Part shown: piece after piece, positions 1-10,080 of the stretch
Numbering within the stretch: the first letter of the stretch is position 1
Layout of the letters: each line of letters begins with the position of its first letter
Assembly: GCF_005221385.1 (NCBI RefSeq)
Contig: NZ_CP039903.1
Span: 1,798,001-1,862,000 of the forward strand
Direction of reading: 5' to 3'
Length of the DNA: 64,000 nt
Source of the DNA: Agrobacterium tumefaciens
GTDB taxonomy: Bacteria > Pseudomonadota > Alphaproteobacteria > Rhizobiales > Rhizobiaceae
Translations under genes and position numbers: made by a program
The notes under the pieces: model-generated
What the model was told of the DNA's origin: nothing
Database searches by the model: none
The model's input: only the letters and a program-made list of their open reading frames with translations

Positions 1-1617
1 GATGACGACAAGCACCGAAAGTGCCGAAGCAAGATCGAAGCTGCCGCTGTCATCGAGATTGTAGATGAGCACACCGAGCGTCTGCGTGCCGGCCGACCAC
101 AGCAGTGCCGACACCGTCAACTCGTTGCAGGCGATCAGGAAAACGAGAATGACCGAAGCCCCCGCCGCAGGCCCGACCAGCGGCAGGATGATATCCTTCA
201 ACCGCCGCCAGAAACCGGCGCCGGACAACCGCGCCGCCTCTTCCAGCGACGGGTCGAATTGCAGAAAGGCGCTGACCATCGGCTTAAGGCTGACGGCGAA
301 GAAGGAGGAGAAATAGGCGAGCAATATGATCCAGATCGTGCCGTAAAGCGTGAAGCCGAGCAGCGGAATGGGGGCTGCGAAAAGCAGGACAAAGGATACG
401 GAAATCACCACGCCCGGCAATGCATAGGGAATATCCACCAGCGCCGACAGCAGGAACATGAAGCGGCTTTTGCCCCGCACCAGAAAATAGGCGGTCAGCA
501 CCGTCACCGCCAATAGGCAAAGCGATGTGGCGGATGCCAGAAACAGCGAATTGCGGAAGGCGGTACGGGTTACGCTCTGGCGATAAAGCAGTTCCTCATA
601 GGCATGCAGCGTCGCGGTCTTGAGGCTGAGCGGCACGCCATAGGCGGGGGCGAGCGAACTTGCCACCAGCGCGGCAAGCGGTGCGACCAGCATGAAGAAC
701 AGCACGAGCCACAAAGCAAGCTCGGCCACCATCCGCCAGCGCGACAGCCCAAAGGTCGCGGCCTTGCCGGAAAGACCGATGATCCGATAATCCCTGCCCT
801 TCATCGCCCGTTCCTGAAGAGCAAGCCCGGCGACCGAGATGATGGCGATCATGGTGGAGAGAATGGCGATATCGCCGAATGTGCTCGCGCCGAAACTGGC
901 AAAACGGCTGTAGATCAGCGTCGGCAGGGTGAAGATTGACGCGGGAATGCCGAGGATCGCCGGAATGCCGAAATTGCCGACATTGGACACGAAGGAGATC
1001 GCGGCACCCGCGATCAAGCCCGGCGTGGAGAGCGGCAGGATGATATCGAACAGCACGCGGCGCGGTGAAGCACCGGAAAGCCTGGCGGCCTCGATGCCAT
1101 CCTGCGGCAGCGCAAGCAGACCGGCGCGCAGCGACAGATAAACCAGCGGTGCGTGCTGCACGCCGAGCAAAAGCGCGATGCCCGCAATCGAATAAAGCGG
1201 TTGCGGCGATCCCATCGCCGGCGCAAGGCCGATAGCCTTCAACAACGTACTCGACGGGCCGGTCATGCCGATCCACGACAGCGCCGTCACCTGCGGCGGG
1301 ATCATCATCGGCAGCATGAACAGGAAGCTTAAAATCGACTTGCCGCGAATGTCGCAGAGCGTCAGCGAAAGCGCGAAGGCGCCGCCAATCGCCAGCGAGA
1401 TCAGCATGCCGAAAAACGAGGTGGAAAGCGTGTTCAGCGCCGCATCCCAAAGGGCTGGATCAGCGAGAAGCCGCCATATGTCACCATTGAGTGATGAGAT
1501 GATACCGGTATAGGCCAGCCGCCCGAGCGGCAGGGCGCTGAGCGCAAAAACAACGCTGACCACAAAAGGAAACAGCCAGCGCGGCTGGCTGTTTCCATAG
1601 GCACTTGAACGGGACAT
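1..1617 (-). CDS. ABC transporter permease (Fe3+/2-aminoethylphosphonate type), 3' end cut by window
   Basis: Inner-membrane permease of a binding-protein-dependent importer; the visible 539 residues run off the left edge without a stop. The chain is a tandem of two permease domains of the FbpB/AfuB type. The EAA-type loops that contact the ATPase are visible at about residues 176-195 (EAARLSGASPRRVLFDIILP) and 459-478 (EEAARLSGAGFWRRLKDIIL), with hydrophobic membrane segments around them. The ATG at 1617 lies 9 bp after the stop of the substrate-binding gene, so the two are one operon. The ATPase gene is presumably beyond the edge. The substrate cannot be decided from sequence; ferric iron and 2-aminoethylphosphonate importers both have this architecture. 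Confidence 0.9.
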   Translation of the reverse strand, partial: MSRSSAYGNSQPRWLFPFVVSVVFALSALPLGRLAYTGIISSLNGDIWRLLADPALWDAALNTLSTSFFGMLISLAIGGAFALSLTLCDIRGKSILSFLFMLPMMIPPQVTALSWIGMTGPSSTLLKAIGLAPAMGSPQPLYSIAGIALLLGVQHAPLVYLSLRAGLLALPQDGIEAARLSGASPRRVLFDIILPLSTPGLIAGAAISFVSNVGNFGIPAILGIPASIFTLPTLIYSRFASFGASTFGDIAILSTMIAIISVAGLALQERAMKGRDYRIIGLSGKAATFGLSRWRMVAELALWLVLFFMLVAPLAALVASSLAPAYGVPLSLKTATLHAYEELLYRQSVTRTAFRNSLFLASATSLCLLAVTVLTAYFLVRGKSRFMFLLSALVDIPYALPGVVISVSFVLLFAAPIPLLGFTLYGTIWIILLAYFSSFFAVSLKPMVSAFLQFDPSLEEAARLSGAGFWRRLKDIILPLVGPAAGASVILVFLIACNELTVSALLWSAGTQTLGVLIYNLDDSGSFDLASALSVLVVI

Positions 1618-1626
1618 GCCGCACTA

Positions 1627-2610
1627 TCAGCCCTTGGAGCCGAAAATATCGGAGAAGGTCTTCAGGTCCTGTTCGGAGTTCTTCAGCGCATCAGCGGCGC
1701 TGAGCGGCAGAACCTTGATCTTGTCGCGCGCCGGGAACCCTTCCGGCATGCCGGCATCGGCACGAACAGGGATGTAACCGAGCTTGACGAAGCCCTGCTG
1801 GCCCTTTTCAGAAAGCACGTAATCGACGAACTTCTTGGCCGCTTCCTCGTGCTTGGTGCCCTTGATGATCGCGACCGGTTCGGTGACGGCGGAAACGCCC
1901 TCTTCCGGGAAGACGAACTCGACCGGTGCGCCCTTGGCCTTCTCGCGGATCGGCATGTAATCGACGACCACGCCATAGGCCTTTTCGCCCGAAGCGACCG
2001 ACTTCAGAACCGCACCGTTGCCGCCGCCGGCAATGGCTTCATTGGCCTTCAGCTGCTTGTAATAGTCCCAGCCGAGACCATCGGCAGCAGCAAGCGTCTG
2101 CGCATGGATCAGCGCCGCACCCGAGGTCAGCGGGCTTGGCATCGTCACGAGACCCTTGGCTTCAGCCTTGGCCAGATCCTTCCAGCTCGTCGGCTTCATT
2201 GCGGCAGCGGTGTTGTACATGATGCCTGTTGTGATGAGCTTGGTGGAATAATAAAAGCCGTCCGCATCATAAAGCGAAGCGTCGATGTTCTTGGCTTCGG
2301 CAGACTTGTGGGCCAGCAACTGGCCAGCCTGCTTCATGCGCTCGAGCGTCACGGTATCGGCGATCAAGAGCACGTCGGCAACCGGATTGCCGGCGCTGAT
2401 CTCGGCCATCAGCTTCGCCATGATCTTCGGCGTTCCGTCACGCACCCATTCGACTTCGAGACCGGGATTGGCGGCCTTGAAACCATCAACGGTCGCCTGC
2501 GCGTCCTCGTTCGGCTGGCTGGTATAGAGCACCAGATCGGCAGCATTGGCAGCGGTGGCGATGAAGCCGAACGATACGATGGCGGTGAAAGCGGAGAGCA
2601 GCGTTTTCAT
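1627..2610 (-). CDS. ABC transporter periplasmic substrate-binding protein (AfuA/FbpA-like)
   Basis: Periplasmic receptor that delivers the substrate to the permease encoded just downstream. The 327-residue protein begins with a standard Sec signal peptide (MKTLLSAFTAIVSFGF then a small-residue stretch ending ANA, cleavage near residue 23) followed by LVLYTSQPNEDAQ, typical of the extracellular solute-binding family 1 proteins of ferric-iron and phosphonate importers. The ATG at 2610 was chosen because it directly starts the signal peptide; an upstream in-frame ATG at 2661 would add a non-signal extension. Ligand is unknown. The upstream region holds a palindromic repeat rather than an obvious operator. 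Confidence 0.88.
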   Translation of the reverse strand: MKTLLSAFTAIVSFGFIATAANAADLVLYTSQPNEDAQATVDGFKAANPGLEVEWVRDGTPKIMAKLMAEISAGNPVADVLLIADTVTLERMKQAGQLLAHKSAEAKNIDASLYDADGFYYSTKLITTGIMYNTAAAMKPTSWKDLAKAEAKGLVTMPSPLTSGAALIHAQTLAAADGLGWDYYKQLKANEAIAGGGNGAVLKSVASGEKAYGVVVDYMPIREKAKGAPVEFVFPEEGVSAVTEPVAIIKGTKHEEAAKKFVDYVLSEKGQQGFVKLGYIPVRADAGMPEGFPARDKIKVLPLSAADALKNSEQDLKTFSDIFGSKG

Positions 2611-2749
2611 GGGTCCAGTCCCTGTTGTTGGTGGGACCGCTAAAACATGATTGCATAACATGTATGTGACAGGCAGGATTTTTGGGGGATGATCTCCTTA
2701 ATACATGGGAGCGTCAGGCAGGAGAGTGCAACTCTTATTGGAGATTGCG

Positions 2750-2915
2750 GCTTACCCCCCTCTGCCCTGCCGGGCATCTCCCCCACAAGGAGGGAGATCG
2801 GCAGGAGGCGCTACCACCGCTCCATTCGCAAAACGTTGAGATGGGCGAAACCCAACCACGAGTCGATCTCCCCCCTTGTGGGGGAGATGTCCGGCAGGAC
2901 AGAGGGGGGTGAAGC
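2750..2915. repeat. RIME-like palindromic intergenic element, copy A
   Basis: A 166-bp element whose ends are long imperfect inverted repeats (GCTTACCCCCCTCTGCC... on the left matching the complement of the right end). Each arm contains its own small hairpin built from ATCTCCCCC and GGGGGAGAT. The core between the arms (about 2799-2866) recurs at 7540-7612 in inverted orientation. Structure and host resemble the rhizobial intergenic mosaic elements (RIME). It fills most of the 335-bp gap between the aminotransferase and the binding-protein gene and encodes nothing. Confidence 0.85.
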
Positions 2916-2945
2916 CACACCCGCCGCCATTTCCTAGAGACGCTA

Positions 2946-4190
2946 TCAAATCGCCGGAAGCACTTCGCCCGTTTCCGCCTGTGCCGTCGTAATCAACCGG
3001 CCAAGCCGCTTCATACCCTCTTCGATCATCGCCTCGTTGGCGCAGGAGAAGCTGATGCGCAGCGTGTTCGTACCCGAGCCATCCGCAAAGAAAGCACGGC
3101 CGGGAACGAAGGCCACCTTTTCCGTGGCGATGGATTTCGCCAGCAGCGCGGCCCCATCCATACCCTCAGGCAGCGTCACCCAGATGAACATGCCGCCTTC
3201 CGGCTTCGTCCAGTGTGTACCCTTCGGCATGTACTTGTCGAGCGCGGCCAGCATCGCATTACGGCGGGCGCTATAGGCGGCCTTGATCTTGGCGACTTGG
3301 CTGTCGAAGCCACGCGAGGCAACGCGTTCGATGGCGATCTGGTTGATGGTCGAGGAATGCAGGTCGGCGGCCTGCTTCATCAGCACCAACTTGCGGATCA
3401 CTGGCGCGGAAGCGACGATGTAACCGACACGAAGGCCCGGCGCGAGCGTCTTCGAAAAGCTGCCGCAATAGATGGTGCGGGTATTCTCGATGCCGCCCGA
3501 ACGGGAGATGTCGAGCGCCATGATCGGCGGAACAGCCTCGCCATCGTAACGCAGCGACTGGTAGGCGGCGTCTTCGATGACGGCGATATCCAGCTCGTCT
3601 GCCAGCGCCAGAACCTTCTCGCGGCCGGCCAGATCAACTGTTTCGCCGGTGGGGTTGGAGAAATCGGCCGAGAGATAGGCGAACTTGACCGCACCGCCAT
3701 GCTTGGCGGCGGTTTCGCGATAAGCCTCGGGCGTACGGTTGCCGCCGGGATTGAGCTGATCGTAATTCGGCTCGTAGGCGTTGAAGGCGGAGAGCGCGCC
3801 GAGATAGGTCGGCCAGGTGACGAGCGCCGTATCCTTCGGCGACAGGAACAGCTTGCCGAGATAATCGAGACCTTGCTGCGAGCCGGAAACGATGAAGACG
3901 TTGTCGGCGGTGCAGTCGATGCCGATGTCGGCCATCTCGCCCGCCAGCCATTCGCGCAGCGGCTTGTAACCCTCGCTCACCGAATATTGCAGCGCTGCAT
4001 TGACCTGCGCACCGGAAAAAATTTCCGCATAAGCCTGCTGGAATTCCTCTGCGGGAAAAAGAGCCGGGTCCGGAATGCCACCGGCAAAGGAAATGATATC
4101 GGGCTGCTCGAGCAGCTTCAGCAGCTCGCGGATTTCAGACGCTTTCATGCGCGAAGAGCGCGTGGCGAAAATTTGTTCCCAATCAAGCAT
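2946..4190 (-). CDS. PLP-dependent aminotransferase, LysN/2-aminoadipate type (class I/II fold)
   Basis: Cytosolic transaminase of 414 residues. It carries the fold-type I signatures: the SNPTG motif at residues 178-182, the cofactor-binding Asp-Ala-Ala-Tyr around 207-210, and the Schiff-base lysine K247 in GSFSKTLAPGLRVGYI. The N-terminal IISFAGGIPDPALFP is typical of the 2-aminoadipate/aromatic aminotransferase subgroup (ARO8/LysN/MocR-like catalytic domain) but no DNA-binding domain is attached. Start ATG 4190 is preceded by AGGAAA. A promoter with an overlapping inverted repeat is visible upstream. The amino-acid substrate cannot be assigned from sequence. Confidence 0.88.
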   Translation of the reverse strand: MLDWEQIFATRSSRMKASEIRELLKLLEQPDIISFAGGIPDPALFPAEEFQQAYAEIFSGAQVNAALQYSVSEGYKPLREWLAGEMADIGIDCTADNVFIVSGSQQGLDYLGKLFLSPKDTALVTWPTYLGALSAFNAYEPNYDQLNPGGNRTPEAYRETAAKHGGAVKFAYLSADFSNPTGETVDLAGREKVLALADELDIAVIEDAAYQSLRYDGEAVPPIMALDISRSGGIENTRTIYCGSFSKTLAPGLRVGYIVASAPVIRKLVLMKQAADLHSSTINQIAIERVASRGFDSQVAKIKAAYSARRNAMLAALDKYMPKGTHWTKPEGGMFIWVTLPEGMDGAALLAKSIATEKVAFVPGRAFFADGSGTNTLRISFSCANEAMIEEGMKRLGRLITTAQAETGEVLPAI

Positions 4191-4226
4191 GGGTACGTTT
4201 CCTCTTGTGTCGTTTTTATGCGTGCA

Positions 4227-4269
4227 TCTTTACAGAAATGTCGATATGTCAGCAATACTGACTTATCAG
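4227..4269 (-). promoter_or_regulatory. promoter of the aminotransferase with overlapping operator-like inverted repeat
   Basis: On the minus strand TTGCTG (4255-4250), a 17-bp spacer and TAAAGA (4232-4227) give a sigma70-type promoter about 37 bp upstream of the ATG at 4190. The -35 box lies inside the inverted repeat GTCAG-CAATA-CTGAC (4248-4262), which continues into CTGA-CTTA-TCAG (4258-4269). This arrangement suggests repression by an unidentified dimeric regulator. The remainder of 4191-4464 holds nothing else recognisable. Confidence 0.55.
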
Positions 4270-4464
4270 TTTTTCGAATTATTTCTGCCTCCCTGCACGG
4301 TGTCCGCCACAGCCTCGCATTCGCGGCCGTTTTTCCGGACAAAGCCAGATACACCCTCCGGTAAAGCTTAACAATCTTCCGTTTGAGATTGACGCCACAC
4401 GCATTTCCGGCTGGATTGCGCGGCAGTGCCGCAAATGGCGTGACCATGATGGGAGTTCGAACAC

Positions 4465-4914
4465 ATGTTGAAAAATATCGACCCGGCGCTGAATGCCGAT
4501 GTTCTGCACGCGCTGCGCGCCATGGGTCACGGCGATACGCTGGTGATATCGGACACCAATTTCCCGTCCGATTCGGTTGCCCGCCACACGACGGTCGGCA
4601 AGGTGCTGCATATCGACAATGTCTCGGCCGCCCGCGCCATGAAGGCAATCCTGTCAGTGCTGCCGCTCGACACGCCGTTGCAGCCCTCGGTCGGGCGCAT
4701 GGAAGTGATGGGCGCGCCCGATCAGCTGGAGCCGGTGCAGGCCGAGGTGCAGCAGGAAATCGACGCGGCGGAAGGAAAATCCGCGCCGATGTACGGTATC
4801 GAGCGTTTCGCTTTTTACGAAAAAGCCAAGCAGGCCTATTGCGTCATCACCACTGGCGAGACGCGGTTTTACGGCTGCTTTCTGCTGACGAAGGGCGTTA
4901 TCCAGCCGAAGTAA
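4465..4914 (+). CDS. RbsD/FucU family sugar mutarotase (L-fucose mutarotase-like)
   Basis: 149-residue cytosolic protein of the RbsD/FucU fold, which interconverts alpha and beta anomers of fucose or ribose. The family's N-terminal LRAMGHGDTLVISDTNFP (His22, Asp30) is present, as is the C-terminal Tyr-containing segment ending GETRFYGCFLLTKGVI. Length matches FucU (about 140) better than RbsD. RBS GGAG lies 10 bp before ATG 4465. No fucose catabolic or transport gene is adjacent, so the sugar is inferred only from subfamily resemblance. Confidence 0.85.
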   Translation: MLKNIDPALNADVLHALRAMGHGDTLVISDTNFPSDSVARHTTVGKVLHIDNVSAARAMKAILSVLPLDTPLQPSVGRMEVMGAPDQLEPVQAEVQQEIDAAEGKSAPMYGIERFAFYEKAKQAYCVITTGETRFYGCFLLTKGVIQPK

Positions 4915-4918
4915 GCGG

Positions 4919-5188
4919 CTACTGGTAATGGAAGCGGCACTGAACAATCTCCAGCTTTTGCTCGCTTCCAGACCCGGACACCCGATAGACAAAGCGATGC
5001 TCGCCGGTAATTCTCCGCGACCAGTAACCGGCCATGTCGCCCTTCAAGGGCTCCGGCTTTCCAAGCCCTGAAAAGGGTGTGCGTTTGGCATTTCGAATAA
5101 GGTCGGTGATTTTCTCGACCATGCGGGCATCGGTTCTCTGCCAGAACTCATAATCGTCCCACGAACTCAAGCTCCAGACGAGCTTCAT
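4919..5188 (-). CDS. yoeB: YoeB family mRNA interferase toxin
   Basis: 89-residue toxin of the Txe/YoeB family, a ribosome-dependent endoribonuclease. Residues equivalent to the E. coli YoeB catalytic set are visible at the same or near positions: Glu46 in GLGKPEPLKG, Arg65 in TGEHRFVYRV, and the C-terminal His87-Tyr88 (RFHYQ). The start overlaps the antitoxin stop by 4 bp (ATGA), the usual translational coupling with antitoxin first. All catalytic residues are intact, so it should be active. Confidence 0.93.
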   Translation of the reverse strand: MKLVWSLSSWDDYEFWQRTDARMVEKITDLIRNAKRTPFSGLGKPEPLKGDMAGYWSRRITGEHRFVYRVSGSGSEQKLEIVQCRFHYQ

Positions 5189-5439
5189 TCTTCGGTCGGA
5201 TCCCGCTCGACTGTATTTCCACGTTCAAGCTCCTGCATGGAATTGCGAAGCCGTGAGGCGTTTGCAGGGTTGGAAAGCAGATGCAACGTTTCCTGCATGC
5301 TCTCATATTCACCTTCAGCGAGAACCACCACGGCTTCCTTACCCTGCCGGGTAACCAGCAGGGGCGCCCGCGTCTCGAGAACCCGGTCGAAATGGGTCGC
5401 GAAGTTCTGACGGAATTCCGTAAATCGCACATTTGCCAT
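5185..5439 (-). CDS. yefM: YefM/Phd family antitoxin
   Basis: 84-residue antitoxin and autorepressor partner of the YoeB toxin encoded immediately downstream. The N-terminal MANVRFTEFRQNFATHFDRV is the Phd/YefM DNA-binding fold, followed by PLLVTRQGKEAVVVLAEGEYESM, the family signature. The C-terminal part (residues about 50-84) is the polar toxin-wrapping region. Start ATG 5439 follows GAAAGG. The operator and promoter upstream fit autoregulation by the YefM-YoeB complex. Confidence 0.93.
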   Translation of the reverse strand: MANVRFTEFRQNFATHFDRVLETRAPLLVTRQGKEAVVVLAEGEYESMQETLHLLSNPANASRLRNSMQELERGNTVERDPTEE

Positions 5440-5460
5440 AGAAGCCGCCTTTCGGAAATA

Positions 5461-5498
5461 TGTACAGATTTATGTACGCATTCGACGACGAAAGTCAA
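5461..5498 (-). promoter_or_regulatory. yefM-yoeB promoter and paired TGTAC operator
   Basis: Minus-strand promoter: TTGACT (5498-5493), 16-bp spacer, TACATA (5476-5471). Two copies of the core TGTACA/TGTACG lie at 5461-5466 and 5473-5478, 12 bp centre to centre, covering the -10 region. E. coli yefM-yoeB is known to use paired palindromes with TGTACA cores, so the spacing and motif strongly suggest conserved autorepression. Confidence 0.75.
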
Positions 5499-5523
5499 GG
5501 TTACGTAGTTTGCCCCAGAACGA

Positions 5524-5551
5524 AAAAGGCCGGAGCTTTCGCTCCGGCCTC
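5524..5551 (-). terminator. rho-independent terminator of ilvC
   Basis: Reading the minus strand, GGCCGGAGC, loop GAAA and GCTCCGGCC form a perfect 9-bp stem followed by TTTTT, 25 bp after the ilvC stop codon. Confidence 0.9.
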
Positions 5552-5576
5552 CATATCTTCCACCAAACAATGAAGC

Positions 5577-7299
<1,723 letters not shown>

Positions 7300-7328
7300 G
7301 TCTTTTCCACTCCAGAGGCTCGATTAAT

Positions 7329-7342
7329 GTACCGTACGGTAC
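7329..7342. promoter_or_regulatory. 14-bp palindrome, probable TetR operator
   Basis: GTACCGTACGGTAC is a perfect palindrome, continued by CGGTTC so that TACGGTACGG also repeats. It lies 30-43 bp upstream of the TTG start of the TetR gene, the usual place for an autorepression site. No other gene starts nearby, so the target is the regulator itself and perhaps ilvC behind it. Confidence 0.6.
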
Positions 7343-7481
7343 GGTTCGAGCGCCATTTAAGCGGAGGCTGCGTTGGGGTCAAGCGGATTCTTCAGGGGAG
7401 GATGAGAATTGACGTGCTGCCCCGGAGTATGACTGCAAGCTTGAGGTGAGCCTCCAGGGAATTTTGCGTGGGTAGCGGACC

Positions 7482-7670
7482 GAGGTGGGTGGGGTTTACC
7501 CCCCCTCTGCCCTGCCGGGCATCTCCCCCTCAAGGGGGGAGATCGACTCGTGGTTTGGTCTCGCCCATTTCAACGTTTGCAAATGGAGCGACGGTAGGGC
7601 CTCCTGCCGATCTCCCCCCTTGAGGGGGAGATGCCCGGCAGGGCAGAGGGGGGTAAGCCCCACGCACCTC
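7482..7670. repeat. RIME-like palindromic intergenic element, copy B
   Basis: Second copy of the element at 2750-2915. Its arms are longer: the inverted repeat begins with GAGGTG-GTGGGG at 7482 and ends with its complement at 7670, with GTTTACCCCCCTCTGCCCTG and its partner inside. The core (about 7540-7612) is the reverse complement of the copy A core, with about 10% mismatches. It lies between the TetR promoter and the 3' end of the AraC gene and accounts for most of the 409-bp gap 7300-7708. Confidence 0.85.
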
Positions 7671-7708
7671 AGTCCGCTGTTAATGAACCACTGTCCCAAA
7701 GAACCAAT

Positions 7709-8617
7709 CTACCCAGCCGCGCTGATCTCCCGCGATGCATCGATATCCCGCGACGGCGATAACCCGTAGAAACGGCTATATTCACGGCTGAACTGCGATG
7801 GGCTCTGATATCCGACGCGATGGCCGGCGGTGCCCGCATCCAGCCGCTCCAGCAGCATCAGCCGCCGCGCCTCATGCAGCCGCAGCTGTTTCTGGTACTG
7901 AACCGGCGTCATGGCCGTGATCGTCTTGAAGTGATGGTGGAAGGACGAGACGCTCATGCCGATATGATCGGCCAGATCCTCGATACGCAGCTGGCGTGCG
8001 AAATTCTCGCGCAGCCAGGCAATGGCGCGGGCGATGCGGTTGCCATGGCTGCCGGCCGCGATGATGTTCATCAATTGCCCGCCCGCCGGCCCGGTCAGGA
8101 TGCGGTAGAGGATTTCCTGTTCGATGAGCGGCGCCATGGCGTCAATGTCGGCTGGACGATCGAGCAGACGCAACAGGCGGATAGCCGCATCGAGAAGTTC
8201 CGGCGTTGCCGTATTGACGACGATGCCGCGCTGCGCATTCGCCGGCTCAGCGGGCGGATCGATGGGGACGCGGCGCATGAGATCGAGCAGCTTTTCACTG
8301 TCGATGGCAAGCGCGATGCAGAAATGCGGAACCTCCCTGCTCGCCTCCACCACCCGCCATGCAACCGGCAGGTCAAGCGAGGTCAGGAGATAGTCACCCG
8401 CGCCATAATTGATGGTGTCCGTTCCCAGCTGAACGCTTTTCGAGCCCTGGATCACCATCGCGAGACACGGGCGATAGCTGCCGTGGCACGGCGCGCTCGG
8501 CGTCGTGCGCCGGCTGATGCCGAGAGATCCGATCGCCGTCTGCACCTCGCCCTCGCTGGTGGCGTGCCGCGCGGCAATGGAGGCGATCTCCTGATAGACA
8601 TTGAACGGCAAGGACAT
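7709..8617 (-). CDS. AraC family regulator (AraC_N type)
   Basis: 302-residue regulator. The N-terminal half matches the AraC_N cupin-like domain ([42 protein letters not shown]), and residues about 200-300 hold the double helix-turn-helix ([60 protein letters not shown]). It is divergent from an alcohol dehydrogenase. This arrangement is the same as E. coli yqhC-yqhD, where an AraC_N regulator activates an aldehyde-detoxifying dehydrogenase, so control of the neighbour is the obvious inference. Start ATG 8617 follows GGGAT. Confidence 0.9.
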   Translation of the reverse strand: MSLPFNVYQEIASIAARHATSEGEVQTAIGSLGISRRTTPSAPCHGSYRPCLAMVIQGSKSVQLGTDTINYGAGDYLLTSLDLPVAWRVVEASREVPHFCIALAIDSEKLLDLMRRVPIDPPAEPANAQRGIVVNTATPELLDAAIRLLRLLDRPADIDAMAPLIEQEILYRILTGPAGGQLMNIIAAGSHGNRIARAIAWLRENFARQLRIEDLADHIGMSVSSFHHHFKTITAMTPVQYQKQLRLHEARRLMLLERLDAGTAGHRVGYQSPSQFSREYSRFYGLSPSRDIDASREISAAG

Positions 8618-8706
8618 AGGGGAAATCCCTTAACTGAAGGAAGAGATGCGTCTGATGCCTTTTATCTAGAAAGCCTCTGCGTCTGCGCAAAGAGCGCGCC
8701 CGCATA

Positions 8707-8728
8707 TTTTTGCAGGATCGTGCAAAAA
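8707..8728. promoter_or_regulatory. inverted repeat between divergent AraC and ADH genes
   Basis: TTTTTGCA-GGATCG-TGCAAAAA, perfect 8-bp arms, about 80 bp upstream of the dehydrogenase start. It is the only strong dyad in the 189-bp divergent intergenic region, so it is the best candidate for the AraC-type regulator's binding site. Confidence 0.5.
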
Positions 8729-8806
8729 GGCTGGAGGATCGCTCTAACGCCCTGTCGCGCTTCCATCGCATATTCCGTCGTCCCCAACCCCCGAAAGGAT
8801 ATTCAG

Positions 8807-9853
8807 ATGGCCATTGCTAGAGGTTACGCTGCGACCGATGCGTCGAAGCCGCTTACCCCGTTCACCTTCGAACGCCGCGAGCCGAACGATGACGACGTCG
8901 TCATCGATATCAAATATGCCGGCATCTGCCACTCGGACATCCACACCGTCCGCAACGAATGGAAGAACGCCGTCTACCCCATCGTTCCCGGCCATGAAAT
9001 CGCCGGCGTCGTGAAAGCCGTCGGCTCCAAGGTCACGAAGTTCAAGGTCGGCGACCATGTCGGCGTCGGCTGCTTCGTCGATTCCTGCGTCGGTTGCGCC
9101 ACCCGCGATCTCGACAACGAGCATTATATGCCCGGTCTGGTCCAGACCTATAATGACGTCGATCCGTTCACGAAGACCGCAACCCATGGCGGTTATTCCG
9201 ACTCCATCGTCGTCAAGGAAGGTTATGTCCTGTCGATCCCGGACAACCTGCCGCTCGACGCTTCCGCGCCGCTTCTGTGCGCCGGCATCACGCTCTATTC
9301 GCCGCTGCGCCGCTGGAATGCGGGTCCCGGCCAGAAGGTCGCGATTGTCGGCATGGGCGGCCTCGGCCATATGGGCGTCAAGCTCGGTGCAGCCATGGGC
9401 GCGGATATCACCGTTCTCTCCCAGACGCTGTCGAAGAAGGAAGACGGCCTGAAGCTCGGCGCGAAGGAATATTACGCCACCAGCGACGCCTCAACCTTCG
9501 AGAAGCTGGCCGGCACTTTCGACCTGATCATCTGCACGGCCGGCGTCGCCATCGACTGGAATGCCTATCTCGGCCTCCTGAAGCCCAAGGGCAGCATGGT
9601 CGTCGTCGGCGCACCGGAACATCCGATCCCGGTCCACGCCTTCGCGCTCATCTTCGGTGCGAAGAACCTCTCCGGCTCGATGATCGGTTCGATCAAGGAA
9701 ACCCAGGAAATGCTGGATTTCTGCGGCGAGCACAACATCGTCTCGGAGATCGAGACGATCAACATCCAGGACGTCAACGAAGCCTATGAGCGCGTGCTGA
9801 AGAGCGACGTGCGTTACCGCTTCGTCATCGATATGGCGTCGCTCGACGCTTAA
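8807..9853 (+). CDS. NAD(P)-dependent zinc-type alcohol dehydrogenase (CAD/YahK group)
   Basis: 348-residue cytosolic medium-chain dehydrogenase that reduces aldehydes or oxidises alcohols. Catalytic zinc ligands are present (Cys41 in GICHSDIH, His63-Glu64 in PGHE, and the later [12 protein letters not shown] cysteine), as is the Rossmann motif [11 protein letters not shown]. The structural-zinc loop is degenerate: Cys94 and Cys97 remain, but the third and fourth cysteines are Arg100 and Met108 ([16 protein letters not shown]). ATG 8807 follows AAGGA. An open frame continues upstream to 7820, but it is antisense to the AraC gene and not part of this protein. Probable role in aldehyde detoxification under the divergent regulator. 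Confidence 0.93.
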   Translation: MAIARGYAATDASKPLTPFTFERREPNDDDVVIDIKYAGICHSDIHTVRNEWKNAVYPIVPGHEIAGVVKAVGSKVTKFKVGDHVGVGCFVDSCVGCATRDLDNEHYMPGLVQTYNDVDPFTKTATHGGYSDSIVVKEGYVLSIPDNLPLDASAPLLCAGITLYSPLRRWNAGPGQKVAIVGMGGLGHMGVKLGAAMGADITVLSQTLSKKEDGLKLGAKEYYATSDASTFEKLAGTFDLIICTAGVAIDWNAYLGLLKPKGSMVVVGAPEHPIPVHAFALIFGAKNLSGSMIGSIKETQEMLDFCGEHNIVSEIETINIQDVNEAYERVLKSDVRYRFVIDMASLDA

Positions 9854-9887
9854 GCGTTGGATCGGGCAAACACGCCACATCCACACG

Positions 9888-10000
9888 CCGTCACCCCGGA
9901 CCAGACCCGCGGTCCAGCCAGCCCAAGTCCTTGGGCTGAAAACTCTTCTCGCCGCGCAGACGCGCGTCGGCTGGATGCCGGATCAAGTCCGGCATGACGG
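9888..10000. repeat. palindromic alphaproteobacterial repeat, copy 1
   Basis: About 113 bp beginning CCGTCACCCCGGACC and ending CCGGATCAAGTCCGGCATGACGG, with inverted-repeat ends and an internal GCCCAAGTCCTTGGGC hairpin. A second copy in the same orientation is at 61928-62042. It lies between the convergent alcohol dehydrogenase and NDH-2 genes. Confidence 0.85.
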
Positions 10001-10030
10001 AGGAGTAGTTTGGGGCAGCTGTCATGACAT

Positions 10031-10063
10031 AAGGGCGGGAAGCACATGCTTCCCGCCCTTTCT
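10031..10063. terminator. bidirectional terminator between ADH and NDH-2
   Basis: AAGGGCGGGAAGC, loop ACAT and GCTTCCCGCCCTT form a perfect 13-bp stem. T-rich sequence follows on the plus strand (TTTCTT), with a weaker TTAT on the other. It sits 17 bp beyond the NDH-2 stop codon. Confidence 0.85.
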
Positions 10064-10080
10064 TGTTGCCCGCCCGACGC

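Noticed and set aside
2750..2915. Palindromic repeats considered as CRISPR or an insertion sequence
   Set aside because: There are no regularly spaced repeats, no spacers and no transposase; copies are single palindromic units.
4191..4464. Search for a tRNA, riboswitch or small gene in the divergent aminotransferase/FucU gap
   Set aside because: Only the promoter with its dyad was supported; no cloverleaf or known aptamer pattern was seen.
7820..8806. Upstream extension of the alcohol dehydrogenase frame through the AraC gene
   Set aside because: The added part is antisense to the AraC gene and the true start at 8807 has a ribosome site and the family N-terminus.
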